A stretch of 64,000 nt of DNA, from NCBI RefSeq assembly GCF_002259485.1, contig NZ_NPGA01000018.1:242296-306295 (forward strand). Reading direction: 5' to 3'. Both the position numbers and the translations under genes were made by a program. The notes beneath the pieces are model-generated. The model made no database searches. It was not told where the DNA came from and worked only from the letters and a program-made list of their open reading frames with translations. Numbering within the stretch: the stretch's first letter is position 1; the number at the start of each line of letters is the position of its first letter. This DNA comes from Rhodococcus sp. 14-1411-2a. GTDB taxonomy: Bacteria; Actinomycetota; Actinomycetes; Mycobacteriales; Mycobacteriaceae. Shown one piece after another: positions 41,636 to 51,600 of this stretch.

Positions 41636-44600
41636 CCGCCGCCCGCGGATTCGATCTGCTCGGTCCGATGCCGACCGGAACGACCGTCCTCGAAGCCAGC
41701 GCCGGGACCGGCAAGACGTACGCGATCGTGGGGTTGGCCGCGCGCTACATCGCCGAAGGGATCGCCGAGATCTCGGACCTGCTTCTGGTGACGTTCAGTC
41801 GAGCCGCGACCCAGGAACTCCGCGATCGCACCCGAAGCAGGTTCGCGTCGATCGCCCGGGACCTGGCCGACCCGGACACCGCTCGTGCATCTCGGGATCC
41901 ACTCGTGGCATTTCTGGCCGCAGTCGACGACGCAGAAGTCGACCGGCGGCGTCGACGGTTGCGTAGGGCACTGTCGGACTTCGACGCCGGCACCATCGTC
42001 ACCACTCACAGTTTCTGTCAGCGCATGCTCGACGGACTCGGCATCGCAGGCGAGCGCGAACCGGAATCGACGTTTGTCGAATCCGTCTCGGACCTACTCG
42101 AACAGGTCGTGGACGATCTGTATCTGCAGATGTTCAGCGGTGACGACGAAGCACCGGCATTCAGCAGGCGGGATGCCCAGCAGTTGGCGTTGTCGGCCGT
42201 GGGTGACCAGCAGTCGATTCTGTATCCCGACACCGAGGACTCGGACGACGGCAATCGCGAGCCGGCACTGCGTGTGCGGTTCGCCCGGGAAGCGCGCCGG
42301 GAGATCGAACGTCGCAAACGCCTGCTCGGTGTGCGCGATTACAACGATCTTCTGGGACTTCTGCATTCGGTGTTGTCGGACCCCGTCCACGGTGAGGCTG
42401 CCTGTGCGCGAGTGCGAGATCGATTCCGCGTCGTGTTGATCGACGAGTTCCAGGACACCGACCCCATGCAGTGGGACATTCTGCGGCGGGCGTTTCACGG
42501 CTCCACGACGCTCATCCTCGTCGGCGATCCGAAGCAGGCCATCTACGCGTTTCGCGGAGCCGAGGTACTGAGTTACCTCGACGCCGTGCAGACCGCGGAC
42601 CACCTCTACGAGCTCACCGCCAACTGGCGTAGTGATTCGGGGTTGCTCGACGCCCTGCACCATCTGTACGGCGGCGCAGCCCTCGGCCACGACGACATCG
42701 TGGTGCACCCAGTCGAAGCGCGAAACCCTCTCTCGCGCATGGTCGGACATCCTCCCCTGCGGCTGCGTTACCTACCGCGAACCGGCGCTGGTCCACTGCG
42801 GCAAGGCTTTCCGGCAGTCGACCGGCTCCGATCCAGGGTTGCGGCAGACGTTGCGGCGGACATCGTCGAGCTGTTGTCCGGACATGCCGAGCTCGAGCGA
42901 CCCGACGGCCGCCGGGTGATCGAACCGCGTGACATTGCGGTGTTGACCCGAACGACCAAGCAGGTGGCGTTGATTCGGGACGCACTCGACGCGGTAGGGG
43001 TGCCGTCCGTCGTGTCGAGCAGCACCAGTGTGTTCGGTACCGAGAGTGCCCGACATTGGCTGTGGTTGCTGCAGGCGATCGAGCAACCGCATCGCACCGA
43101 TCGCGTACGTTTGGCCGCGTTGACTCCTCTGCTCGGGTGGACCGCTGCGCAGCTCGACGCCGGGGCCGAGGATGCGCTGTCCCAGGTCAGCAGCCGGCTG
43201 CGTGAGTATTCGGTGCTGTTCGACGAGGCCGGGTTCGCGGCAGTCTTCGAGCGGGTGTCGGCGCAGTCCGGACTCGACGCCCGGTTGCTCGCGGTCGAAG
43301 CCGGTGAACGCACGATGACCGACCTGCGGCACATCGCCCAATTGCTCAATCGCGTCGCGGTATCCGAGTCCTACGGAATCACCGCCCTCACTCGCTGGCT
43401 GACCGACCGAATCAAGGAACCGGCAGCGGGCGGGTCGACCGACCGCAGTCGTCGACTCGACAGTGATTCCGCCGCAGTGCAGATCATGACGACACACGGC
43501 AGCAAAGGGCTCGAATTTCCGGTCGTCTACCTGCCCTACGCGTGGGACACGTTGTACTTCAGCAAGCCGTCGACGCTGTTGCTGCACGAGAACGGCACGC
43601 GAATCCGAGACGTCGGCGGACCGTCCGGAACGGGCTACGCGGCCAGGAAGATCCTCAACGACCAGGAGGAAGCAGGCGAGGAACTGCGACTGCTCTACGT
43701 CGGCCTCACCCGCGCCGAGAGTCGGATCGTGCTGTGGTGGGCCCCGGGCCGAAACACCGCGACGTCCTCGCTGCACCGCATGCTGTTCGGACGCATCCCC
43801 GGAATTGCTCTGCCGGAGCCGTCGTACAAGGTTCTCGACGACGCGACGACGGCGAACCGGCTCCAATCCTGGGTCGGGTCGGCAGCAGGCCTCATCTCGG
43901 TCGAACCGGTGGGGCCCGGCGAGCCGTCCACCGCACATTGGATTCGTCCCGAGCAACCGCACCTCGCCGTCGCTGCCGCACGATTCGATCGAACCCTCGA
44001 CCTCCTGTGGCGTCGGACGTCGTACTCCGCGTTGACAGCTCACGCTCACGACGCCGCGCCCGCCCAGCCCGAGGTAGGAGTGACCAGCGAGACCGAGCAC
44101 CCCGAGAAGACGGACGAGCCCGCCGACACGGCCGTGGGCAGCGAATACCCGGGAAGCGAGCACATCGACGAACAGCTGGACGGAATCGCGTCACCGATGA
44201 ACGGCATGCCTGCCGGCGCGGCGTTCGGAACGCTCGTCCACGAGGCACTCGAACACGTCGACACGTCCGCACCCGATCTGCTCGCGGAACTCGAACGTCG
44301 CTGCGCTGCGGCGGTGGCGTCGCGAATGGCGGAGGTCGATCCGGTGGCGTTGGCCCAAGCCCTTCTGCCGGTGATGCAGACACCGTTGGGATTCGGGACG
44401 CTCGCCGACGTAGCGCCGTCCGACCATCTGGCCGAACTCGACTTCGAGCTGCCCTTGGCCGGCGGAGACGATCCGGTCGCGAACACGGTCACTTTGAAGT
44501 CCGTCGCGCGCCTGTTGCGTCATCACCTCGATCCGGCGGACGTGCTCGCGTCCTACGCGGATCTGCTCGACGGTCTCGAGTCGACACCACTTCGCGGCTT

Positions 44601-44973
44601 TCTCACCGGAAGTATCGACTCGGTTCTGCGCGTGGCAGGACCGCGGTACGTCGTGGTGGACTACAAGACGAATCGAATCGCCAGAGGCGATCTGACCACC
44701 GGCAACTTCACGCGCGAGAAGATGGCCGAGGAAATGATCCGCTCGCACTACCCGCTGCAGGCAATTCTGTATGCCGTTGCGCTGCATCGATATCTGCGCT
44801 GGCGTCAATCGAACTACGACCCGCAACTGCACCTCGGCGGAATCCGATACCTGTTCGTGCGGGGCATGGTCGGACCGCAGACCCCCGCCGGGTGTGGGGT
44901 GTTCGATTGGGATCCACCAGCCGCGCTGGTGATCGAGCTGTCCGACCTGCTCGCTGGGAAGGTGACTCGATGA
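41632..44973 (+). CDS. recB: Exodeoxyribonuclease V beta chain RecB
   Basis: 1113 residues from ATG 41632, overlapping the recC stop. Walker A ASAGTGKTYAIV is near residue 20, and helicase motifs LIDEFQDTDPMQWDIL, DPKQAIYAFRGAEVLSYL and MTTHGSKGLEFPVVYLPYAW follow. The nuclease motif YVVVDYKTN (about residue 1005) and a downstream YPLQAILYAVALH are present, so both 3'-5' helicase and nuclease sites look intact. An acidic linker of about 60 residues lies before the nuclease domain. Confidence 0.95.
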   Translation: MTAARGFDLLGPMPTGTTVLEASAGTGKTYAIVGLAARYIAEGIAEISDLLLVTFSRAATQELRDRTRSRFASIARDLADPDTARASRDPLVAFLAAVDDAEVDRRRRRLRRALSDFDAGTIVTTHSFCQRMLDGLGIAGEREPESTFVESVSDLLEQVVDDLYLQMFSGDDEAPAFSRRDAQQLALSAVGDQQSILYPDTEDSDDGNREPALRVRFAREARREIERRKRLLGVRDYNDLLGLLHSVLSDPVHGEAACARVRDRFRVVLIDEFQDTDPMQWDILRRAFHGSTTLILVGDPKQAIYAFRGAEVLSYLDAVQTADHLYELTANWRSDSGLLDALHHLYGGAALGHDDIVVHPVEARNPLSRMVGHPPLRLRYLPRTGAGPLRQGFPAVDRLRSRVAADVAADIVELLSGHAELERPDGRRVIEPRDIAVLTRTTKQVALIRDALDAVGVPSVVSSSTSVFGTESARHWLWLLQAIEQPHRTDRVRLAALTPLLGWTAAQLDAGAEDALSQVSSRLREYSVLFDEAGFAAVFERVSAQSGLDARLLAVEAGERTMTDLRHIAQLLNRVAVSESYGITALTRWLTDRIKEPAAGGSTDRSRRLDSDSAAVQIMTTHGSKGLEFPVVYLPYAWDTLYFSKPSTLLLHENGTRIRDVGGPSGTGYAARKILNDQEEAGEELRLLYVGLTRAESRIVLWWAPGRNTATSSLHRMLFGRIPGIALPEPSYKVLDDATTANRLQSWVGSAAGLISVEPVGPGEPSTAHWIRPEQPHLAVAAARFDRTLDLLWRRTSYSALTAHAHDAAPAQPEVGVTSETEHPEKTDEPADTAVGSEYPGSEHIDEQLDGIASPMNGMPAGAAFGTLVHEALEHVDTSAPDLLAELERRCAAAVASRMAEVDPVALAQALLPVMQTPLGFGTLADVAPSDHLAELDFELPLAGGDDPVANTVTLKSVARLLRHHLDPADVLASYADLLDGLESTPLRGFLTGSIDSVLRVAGPRYVVVDYKTNRIARGDLTTGNFTREKMAEEMIRSHYPLQAILYAVALHRYLRWRQSNYDPQLHLGGIRYLFVRGMVGPQTPAGCGVFDWDPPAALVIELSDLLAGKVTR

Positions 44974-46832
44974 CCGGCGTCTCGATTGCGCTGCGCGGCA
45001 GTGGAATCCTGCGCACCTTCAACGACGTGGGTGTGCTGTCGGCATCCGACGTGCACGTGGCGCTGCGCCTCGGTGCCCTGGCCGGTGAGTCGTCGGAGAA
45101 CGTACTGCTCGCCACGGCTCTGACCGTGCGCTCGGTGCGATCGGGCTCGGTGTGCCTGGATCTGCGACGACTGCGGGACGTCACCGTCGACGAGGACTCG
45201 GACGTCGATCCGAGCGCACTCCCGTGGCCGGAGCTCGACGACGTGCTGCGAGCACTGAGGGTGAGTCCACTGGTGGTCGGGAGCCCGAATGGACCGTTGC
45301 GGCCGCTGAAACTGGTCGACACCGATCAGGGTGAGCTGCTGTACCTGGACCGATATCATCTGCAGGAGAGCACCGTTCGAGATCTGCTCGACGCGCGTTC
45401 GCAATCCCATCCCGCCGCCGATGCCGTCGAAATCAGCGACGCGCTGGCCACGCTGTTCGTGGACGAATCGGGCGCACCGACGGCCGCTCCCGATCGACAG
45501 CGAATAGCGGCAGCTCTGGCGGCGACCCAATGGACGACGGTCATCGCCGGCGGCCCCGGAACCGGAAAGACCCACACCGTAGCGAGAATTCTGGCGCTCC
45601 TCGTCCGCGAACACGGAAGCGATCTGCGCATCGGATTGGCCGCACCCACCGGCAAGGCCGCAGCCCGGTTGCAGGAGTCCGTGTCCGAACAAGCCGGACT
45701 CCTCGGGCTTCCAGCAGACCTCAAAGCAATGACGCTGCACCGACTTCTGGGATGGAAGCCCGGCAGCAAGACGAGGTTTCGGCACGACGCCGAGAACCGG
45801 CTGCCGTACGACGTCATCGTCGTCGACGAAACCTCGATGGTGTCGCTGACGATGATGTGTCGGCTGCTCGAAGCCGTGCGTCCGGAGTCCCCGTTGATTC
45901 TCGTGGGAGACCCGGATCAGCTGACGTCGGTCGACGCGGGCGCGGTGCTGGCAGATCTGGTGGCCAGGCCGGTGACCGGAATCGAGAACCCGGTCCTTGC
46001 GCAGCTCGTCGACGCGGACTTCGCCGCCGCCGAGGACCCCGCAGAAGCGGCCCTGAGCCCGTTCGAGCGAGACCGACTGCGCGGCGGCGTCGTTCGGCTC
46101 AGTCGAGGCCGGCGGTTCGGCGGAGCCATCGCTCGCTTGGCCGTGGCCGTGCGAGACGGCCGGGGCGACGATGTCATGGCGTTGCTCGAGTCCGGCGCGG
46201 ACGAGATTTCGTTTCATGGCCCCGACGACGTCGACGCGCTGCGCTCCGACGTGATCGACACCGCAGCCGAGGTCACCGCCGCTGCAGTACGCGGAGATGC
46301 CACCGCAGCACTGCTCGGGCTCGAGAAACATCGCCTCCTGTGCGCTCACCGCGAGGGTCGATGGGGGGTCTCGCGGTGGGACCGGCAGGCGATGGAGTGG
46401 GTAGGAGAAGGAAGCGGCACGTTTCTCGATCCCTCGCTCTGGTATCCCGGTCAGCCCTTGTTGGTGACGGCCAACGATCACGAGGCAAGGATCTATAACG
46501 GGGACACCGGCGTTGTGGTGTTGGGAGACAACGGAACTCCGATGGCAGCGTTCGCCCGAGGTCGTGGTCACGTGTTGATCCACCCGAATGTGCTCTCCTC
46601 GGTACACACCGTGTACGCAATGACGATCCACCGCAGCCAAGGCAGTCAGTACGACACGGTCTCGGTTCTGCTGCCCGCAGAGGCATCGACACTGTTGACC
46701 CGAGAGCTGTTGTACACCGCCATCACCCGCGCGCGATCGCACGTACGAGTGATCGGTACCGAAGAGGCCATCCGAGCGGGCGTCGAACGTCAGGTGCTGC
46801 GAGCGAGCGGCCTGCGCCGAAAGATCCTGTAG
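44970..46832 (+). CDS. recD: Exodeoxyribonuclease V alpha chain RecD
   Basis: 620 residues from ATG 44970, overlapping recB by four bases. Superfamily 1 5'-3' helicase motifs are Walker A GGPGTGKTHTVARIL (about residue 190), VIVDETSMVSLTMM, GDPDQLTSVDAGAVLADLV and YAMTIHRSQGSQYDTV. It supplies the fast helicase of RecBCD, which repairs double-strand breaks and degrades foreign linear DNA. Confidence 0.95.
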   Translation: MTGVSIALRGSGILRTFNDVGVLSASDVHVALRLGALAGESSENVLLATALTVRSVRSGSVCLDLRRLRDVTVDEDSDVDPSALPWPELDDVLRALRVSPLVVGSPNGPLRPLKLVDTDQGELLYLDRYHLQESTVRDLLDARSQSHPAADAVEISDALATLFVDESGAPTAAPDRQRIAAALAATQWTTVIAGGPGTGKTHTVARILALLVREHGSDLRIGLAAPTGKAAARLQESVSEQAGLLGLPADLKAMTLHRLLGWKPGSKTRFRHDAENRLPYDVIVVDETSMVSLTMMCRLLEAVRPESPLILVGDPDQLTSVDAGAVLADLVARPVTGIENPVLAQLVDADFAAAEDPAEAALSPFERDRLRGGVVRLSRGRRFGGAIARLAVAVRDGRGDDVMALLESGADEISFHGPDDVDALRSDVIDTAAEVTAAAVRGDATAALLGLEKHRLLCAHREGRWGVSRWDRQAMEWVGEGSGTFLDPSLWYPGQPLLVTANDHEARIYNGDTGVVVLGDNGTPMAAFARGRGHVLIHPNVLSSVHTVYAMTIHRSQGSQYDTVSVLLPAEASTLLTRELLYTAITRARSHVRVIGTEEAIRAGVERQVLRASGLRRKIL

Positions 46833-46850
46833 TTCGTCGGATCCTCGTCG

Positions 46851-47666
46851 TCACCGGCACGCGTGTCGGTCTGCCCTCGTCACCGCGTCCATGCTGTGTG
46901 CGACCAGGAGCCAGGTGCGGGCAAGGTTCTTCCACACCGCGACCGAGTTCTTCCCATTCGTGTCGTCGGGGCGAGCGCGAACAGCGGCCGATCGATGCAG
47001 CGACAGTGCCCGCACTGTCAACGCGTCGATATCGCCGTCGGCGCACACCGATCGAACGGTGTGCGCGTCGACGCGCCGACCGATCAACTGGCACAGCGCC
47101 TGAAGTGACCTCAGCTCGGCAGGAACGTCGTCGGATGTCTCCGAGGGACTCTCGGTCGCTGCGCCGGTCGTGCGACCGACGGACCCGCGTTGCAGGTCGA
47201 CCGGCCCCGACGATGCTCCGTCGGCCGCCACGCTCCATACGCTCAGGAACGACGGATGTGGGACGTTCCAGATCTCGCGGAACGCGCGCGTGATCATCTC
47301 CGCGACGAGCGCAGCATCGGCTCGGGTGTCGGTTCGCGTGAGATCGATGATCGACCCGTCTGCGACCGGCTTGCCTCGATCCAGCCAACCGCAATCGAGG
47401 AGCTGCACATCCATTGCCGTTGCGTCCGGGGCATCCGGGTACAGCAGGGACGGCAGCGCTGCCACCGACACCAGCACGCCGCTGTCCGTCGCCGCCACGT
47501 CGATGTACGGGCGCAACCCACGCTCGCCGGGGCTCGCCTGAGCGGCGGACACCGTGATGTAATCGCGCCGCGGCAAGGTCCGAAGACGCGCATGCAGGTT
47601 TTCGGTGAACGTGGCCCACGCGAGCGCGGTGGTGGAGTCGAAATGGCCGTTCTGCAGTGCGGTCAC
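46851..47666 (-). CDS. Uncharacterised protein, paralog of the FRDIW-motif protein
   Basis: 271 residues from GTG 47666, with GAGAAGAGG upstream; the open frame continues upstream but antisense to the next gene. AFREIWNVPHPSFLSV (about residues 110-125) repeats the motif of the protein at 33068-34369. Around it, the chain is a mix of beta (DYITVSAAQAS, DSGVLVSVAALPSLL) and acidic helices. No enzyme or membrane motif. It is convergent with recD (18-base gap). The shared motif implies a common fold but the function is unknown. Confidence 0.6.
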   Translation of the reverse strand: MTALQNGHFDSTTALAWATFTENLHARLRTLPRRDYITVSAAQASPGERGLRPYIDVAATDSGVLVSVAALPSLLYPDAPDATAMDVQLLDCGWLDRGKPVADGSIIDLTRTDTRADAALVAEMITRAFREIWNVPHPSFLSVWSVAADGASSGPVDLQRGSVGRTTGAATESPSETSDDVPAELRSLQALCQLIGRRVDAHTVRSVCADGDIDALTVRALSLHRSAAVRARPDDTNGKNSVAVWKNLARTWLLVAHSMDAVTRADRHACR

Positions 47667-47743
47667 GGTGCGAACCCTCTTCTCGGACGAGAACTGATGC
47701 CTGTACTCGAGACCGTAGCGAGGGGGTCCGACAAGAAACCGCG

Positions 47744-48946
47744 TCAGTACACGTCGCGCAGGTAGCGCTTCGATTGCTTGAGCTCGTTGACATAGTCCTC
47801 GGCGGCGTCGGGGGAGCGGCCGCCGTGTTCGGCGACGATCTCGTGCAATGCCTCGTCGACGCCCTTGGCCATGCGCGTCGCATCGCCGCACACATAGAGG
47901 TGCGCGCCCGCTTCGAGCCACCCGTACAGCTGCTTTCCCGCCTCACACATGCGGTGCTGTACGTAGATCTTCTCGTGCTGGTCGCGAGAGAAGGCCAGAT
48001 CGAGTCGCGTCAGCAGACCGCTGCGCTCGAAATCGGCGAGTTCGTCCTCGTAGAGGAAGTCGCTCGATCGATGCTGATCGCCGAAGAACAGCCAGTTCTC
48101 GCCTGCAGCGCCGCGGGCGCGACGTTCGTGCAGAAACGCGCGGAACGGTGCCACTCCCGTTCCCGGCCCGATCATGATGATCGGGGTGTCGTCGGACGGG
48201 AGGCGGAACGACTTGTTGGCGGACAGGAACACTCCCGCCTGATGCCCGTCCCCGATGCGATCGGCCAGATACGTCGAGCAGACGCCGCCGCGATCACGCT
48301 CGGCCGACCGGTATCGAACCGTGGACACGGTCAGATGGACGGTGCCCTCGTGCGCGATCGGCGACGAGGAAATCGAGTAGACCCGGTGCTGCAGAGGACG
48401 CAGCAAACCGAGGAACTCGGCCGGATCGAACGTCCCCGACCGATCGAGATCGAGAACGTCCACGACATCCCGACCCCAGGTCCAGGCGTCGAACGATGCG
48501 CGGTCACCGTTCTGCAGAACGTGATCGAGCTCGGCGTCACCGGCCCGTTCGGCGACGGCCTCGATCAGATCCATGGACGGAATGCCGATTTCGTACTCCG
48601 TCGTCAGCGCCTGTGCGAGGGTGATCTCGCCGGATTTCGTGTGGACGGCCGTGTCGGCCGGCACTCCCAGGCGGTCGACGACGGCGGAGACCAGTGCTGC
48701 GGCGTTGACGGGTTTGACGCCGAACCCGTCGCCGGCCTCGTAGACGATGCCGCTCTCGCCCAGCGCTATCTCGAAGTGTCGAACTTCTTTTGCGGATGTC
48801 GGACCGGACAGGCGACTGTTGCTCAGAACCTGCGCGCGGTAAGGATTCTTCCGACTCCACGGTGAGCGCTTCGATGCGGTCTTGGTGGCGCCGAGATCGC
48901 CGATTCGAGCGTCGATGTCCTGTACCTGCCTTGCCTTTGTCGTCAC
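47744..48946 (-). CDS. CysJ-like FAD/NADPH diflavin-type reductase lacking a flavodoxin domain
   Basis: 400 residues from ATG 48946. The FAD-binding motif RVYSISSSP (about residue 190), GVCSTYLAD, and the NADPH site IIMIGPGTGVAPFRAFLHER (about 258-277) identify the cytochrome P450/sulfite-reductase FNR family. The C-terminus KIYVQHRM...LYVCGDATRMAKGVDEAL...YLRDVY matches CysJ-type reductases. A flavodoxin domain, normally N-terminal, is absent, so electrons must pass to a separate carrier or directly to a partner (assimilatory sulfite reductase is one option). Confidence 0.85.
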   Translation of the reverse strand: MTTKARQVQDIDARIGDLGATKTASKRSPWSRKNPYRAQVLSNSRLSGPTSAKEVRHFEIALGESGIVYEAGDGFGVKPVNAAALVSAVVDRLGVPADTAVHTKSGEITLAQALTTEYEIGIPSMDLIEAVAERAGDAELDHVLQNGDRASFDAWTWGRDVVDVLDLDRSGTFDPAEFLGLLRPLQHRVYSISSSPIAHEGTVHLTVSTVRYRSAERDRGGVCSTYLADRIGDGHQAGVFLSANKSFRLPSDDTPIIMIGPGTGVAPFRAFLHERRARGAAGENWLFFGDQHRSSDFLYEDELADFERSGLLTRLDLAFSRDQHEKIYVQHRMCEAGKQLYGWLEAGAHLYVCGDATRMAKGVDEALHEIVAEHGGRSPDAAEDYVNELKQSKRYLRDVY

Positions 48947-48993
48947 GATGCGTCGAGCGAAAGGTCGACTGGTCGAAGACTAATCGTGCGCAG

Positions 48994-50478
48994 TCACTCG
49001 CGGTGCAGGACCTCTATTCCGTCGACGGAGAAGACGACGTCGTATCCGCTCGCCAGCGCGCGGCTGATCGCCTGACGATCACCGGTCTGGTCCGTCGGCC
49101 AACCCGGCGGCCGTTCGCGGTTCACGACGATCCAATCCGGGACGGTCGAATCGGTCGTGCGCTGCGGAAAGACCGACACGTCGTGGTCGGCGACGAGTTG
49201 GGCCACCAGATTGTTCGACGCCGCAACTCGATCATCGGCAGGAATCCACTCGGAGATTTCTCGGACGGTCTCGGCTTGCGGATCGATCGTCCATTCCTGG
49301 GCGTGCACCACGCGTGACATGGGCAGGAACGGCAATGCGACGACCGTGAACGCGGCTACGAACGCGACGATGTAGTGCCGGCCGCGTTCGCTGAGCTGAC
49401 CGTGCCGGTGGCTGCGCGCGAACGCGTCGAGCAAGGCGACGAACACGATGACCATGAGGATCGCGTTGTAGTGATAGATCGGCTTCCAGAAGTTCGTGTT
49501 GTCACTGAGAAAACGCCATGCCACCGTCGGGACCGCGATCAGCAGTAGCGGAGAGCGCAGAGCGAAGAAGCCGGTGACCGCGAGCAGCAGAAACGCCGTG
49601 GCCGCCCGCGAATCGCCGGCAACCAGACCGTGCGCTGTATCGGCGATGCCTTCGCCCAGAGGGGGCAGTTTCGAGCCTTGGTCGTACGAGTTGTCGGAGC
49701 TCAGGGCCGGGACGATCACCTTGACCGCGAGCACCATCCAGGTCAGTCCCCAGACAGCCGTCAGCGCACCGAGGATGCGGGTTCGTCCGGTCGTCCACAG
49801 CGCCACCAACGCCCCGACGACGATCACTGTCAGACCCATGTCCTCTTTCACGAAGACCAGCGGCAGTGCCCAGGCCAAGGCCGGCAGCCAGCGCTGCCGA
49901 ACCAGCGCGACCATCGACATGGCCAGCAGCGGCATCGCGAAGGCCACCTCGTGAAAGTCGAAGTTCAGCGCAGCCTGGACGCCCCAGGACAGTCCGAACG
50001 CCGCGGCGGTCACGATGCCGACGATCGTGCCGAACTTCTGCACCGCCAGTCGGCTGATCGGAATCACGGCGAGTGCGAACAACACGGCTTGCGCTATCAG
50101 CAGCGTCTCGGCGTGCGGGAACAGCCGGTAGACAGGCCCCAGCAACGCGGTAATGGGGGAGAAGTGGTCACCCAGCGTGTTGTAGCCGGTGCCGAGCAGG
50201 TCGGATGTCGGCGCCCGGAACTGCGAGTACGACGCGATCTGCTGGACGAATATGCCCAGGTCGAATCCGGAGGTGCGGAGCTGGCGATGGCCGAGGACGG
50301 ACATCACCGCGTACAGGGTCGTCAGCACGGCGAACGAGACGGCCGGCACCATTGTCTCGGCGGAACGGAGTTTCGCGTGCCGGTCTGTGGTCCCTGTTTC
50401 GTCGGTCGCTGTTCTGTCGGTCGCTGTGTCGACACTGTCGGCATCGGTGACGACCGTGGAGTTCTCGGTAGTGGTCAC
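48994..50478 (-). CDS. DUF2079 polytopic membrane protein
   Basis: 494 residues from ATG 50478. A Thr/Asp-rich N-terminal tail of about 40 residues precedes roughly ten membrane helices. The DUF2079 hallmarks are TSGFDLGIFVQQIASYSQFR (residues 69-88), TLGDHFSPITALLGPVYRL and NFDFHEVAFAMPLL. The C-terminal soluble part includes PDWIVVNRERPPGW. DUF2079 proteins resemble GT-C glycosyltransferase-like membrane enzymes, but no activity is established. Confidence 0.82.
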   Translation of the reverse strand: MTTTENSTVVTDADSVDTATDRTATDETGTTDRHAKLRSAETMVPAVSFAVLTTLYAVMSVLGHRQLRTSGFDLGIFVQQIASYSQFRAPTSDLLGTGYNTLGDHFSPITALLGPVYRLFPHAETLLIAQAVLFALAVIPISRLAVQKFGTIVGIVTAAAFGLSWGVQAALNFDFHEVAFAMPLLAMSMVALVRQRWLPALAWALPLVFVKEDMGLTVIVVGALVALWTTGRTRILGALTAVWGLTWMVLAVKVIVPALSSDNSYDQGSKLPPLGEGIADTAHGLVAGDSRAATAFLLLAVTGFFALRSPLLLIAVPTVAWRFLSDNTNFWKPIYHYNAILMVIVFVALLDAFARSHRHGQLSERGRHYIVAFVAAFTVVALPFLPMSRVVHAQEWTIDPQAETVREISEWIPADDRVAASNNLVAQLVADHDVSVFPQRTTDSTVPDWIVVNRERPPGWPTDQTGDRQAISRALASGYDVVFSVDGIEVLHRE

Positions 50479-50528
50479 GAGAAGGCATGTCTACCGGACC
50501 GACGTGAGACGTTCCTGAGAACCGCCGG

Positions 50529-51509
50529 TCAGCGCTTGCGTTTTTTCGCAGGCTTGCGTCGGGGCGGCTGCGAGGTGAGGTGATAGTAGAGCGCATCCTC
50601 GGAGTCTTCGACCACCACATCGATGAAGTCGCCCACTTCGAGGTAATCGTTGACGGCAATTCTGTCGGTCGAGCCGATGACTGCTTTCACCGATCGGGCG
50701 GGAACGAGGCCTCTGCGGCCGTCCGGTCCGACGGCGAGTGCATAACGTGGGCCGGTGCGGGTGACCCTGGCACTGATGAAGTCCGGATCTTTCGGAATCG
50801 GGTCGGCCGCGAGCACGCCGCCGTCCTTGGACGCTGCCGTCAACGAGTCGAGCTGCGCGGCCAGATCGTCGGCCATCGCATCCACCTGATCGAGCAGGTG
50901 GGCCATGTGCGCGGCGTAGTCGGTGTGCTTCTTGGTCGGCTTCAGTGCCTCACCGGGCTTGTACATGTCCTCGTGTGTCAGCTCGCCCCAGGCGTCCTGC
51001 AGGCGCGTCTTGACCTGGACTTCCACCTTCACGTCGAGATCGCCCTGGTGAGTGGCAACTCGAACGACCAGCACGGCGTGATACGCGCGGTAGCCGCTCG
51101 GCTTGGGAAAGGCGACGTAGTCGGTGGGTGGTTGCGCGAACCGCACGGAGCATTCCGGGTCGTTGCACGCACGCTCGAGCGCAGCGACGAACGTCAGCTG
51201 ATCGCGCGGGGTCTTGCACAGCACCTTGACGCCGACGAGATCGGGCAACGCCTCGGCGACGGCATCGGCGTCGGTCGGTTCGGTGATGCGGCCCTCGGAG
51301 AGATACCGGCGCAGTTTGTCGGCCGATCTGCCCGGGTCCTTGATGCGTGCCATCTGCGCGTTCAATCGGTCTCGATCGACGTCCTCGAGAATCTCGTCGG
51401 CGATGGTCTCGAGGAAATTCTGCGCGGTGACGAGAGCGGCTTCCCACGCTCGACGACGCTGCAGGTACAGCTCTTCGACCAAGTCGTCGATACTCGTTGC
51501 CGATGTCAC
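50529..51509 (-). CDS. RelA/SpoT-domain protein with a C-terminal S1-like domain
   Basis: 326 residues from ATG 51509. The synthetase domain shows MARIKDPGRSADKLRR (ATP-binding R-K...S...K), DLVGVKVLCKTPRDQ, KPSGYRAYHAVLVVRV and VEVQVKTRLQDAWGELTHEDMYK (ExQ motif), so the (p)ppGpp synthetase residues look largely intact. No HD hydrolase domain is present. After a helical region, residues about 240-315 (PDFISARVTRTGPRYALAVGPDGRRGLVPARSV...GDFIDVVV) look like an S1 RNA-binding fold. It stands alone; its start diverges from the ECF sigma gene by 91 bases. Confidence 0.75.
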   Translation of the reverse strand: MTSATSIDDLVEELYLQRRRAWEAALVTAQNFLETIADEILEDVDRDRLNAQMARIKDPGRSADKLRRYLSEGRITEPTDADAVAEALPDLVGVKVLCKTPRDQLTFVAALERACNDPECSVRFAQPPTDYVAFPKPSGYRAYHAVLVVRVATHQGDLDVKVEVQVKTRLQDAWGELTHEDMYKPGEALKPTKKHTDYAAHMAHLLDQVDAMADDLAAQLDSLTAASKDGGVLAADPIPKDPDFISARVTRTGPRYALAVGPDGRRGLVPARSVKAVIGSTDRIAVNDYLEVGDFIDVVVEDSEDALYYHLTSQPPRRKPAKKRKR

Positions 51510-51600
51510 GATGCCGAGGTTAACGCAGAAGTGTCGCCGATCCTTTCGGCGGCGCGCATTCGAGCTGTGGTGCGACGGTGTCCGGTTTACGCTCTACCGC

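Noticed and set aside
44814..46742. 642-codon minus-strand open frame opposite recB/recD
   Set aside because: Antisense shadow of RecBD with intact helicase motifs on the plus strand.
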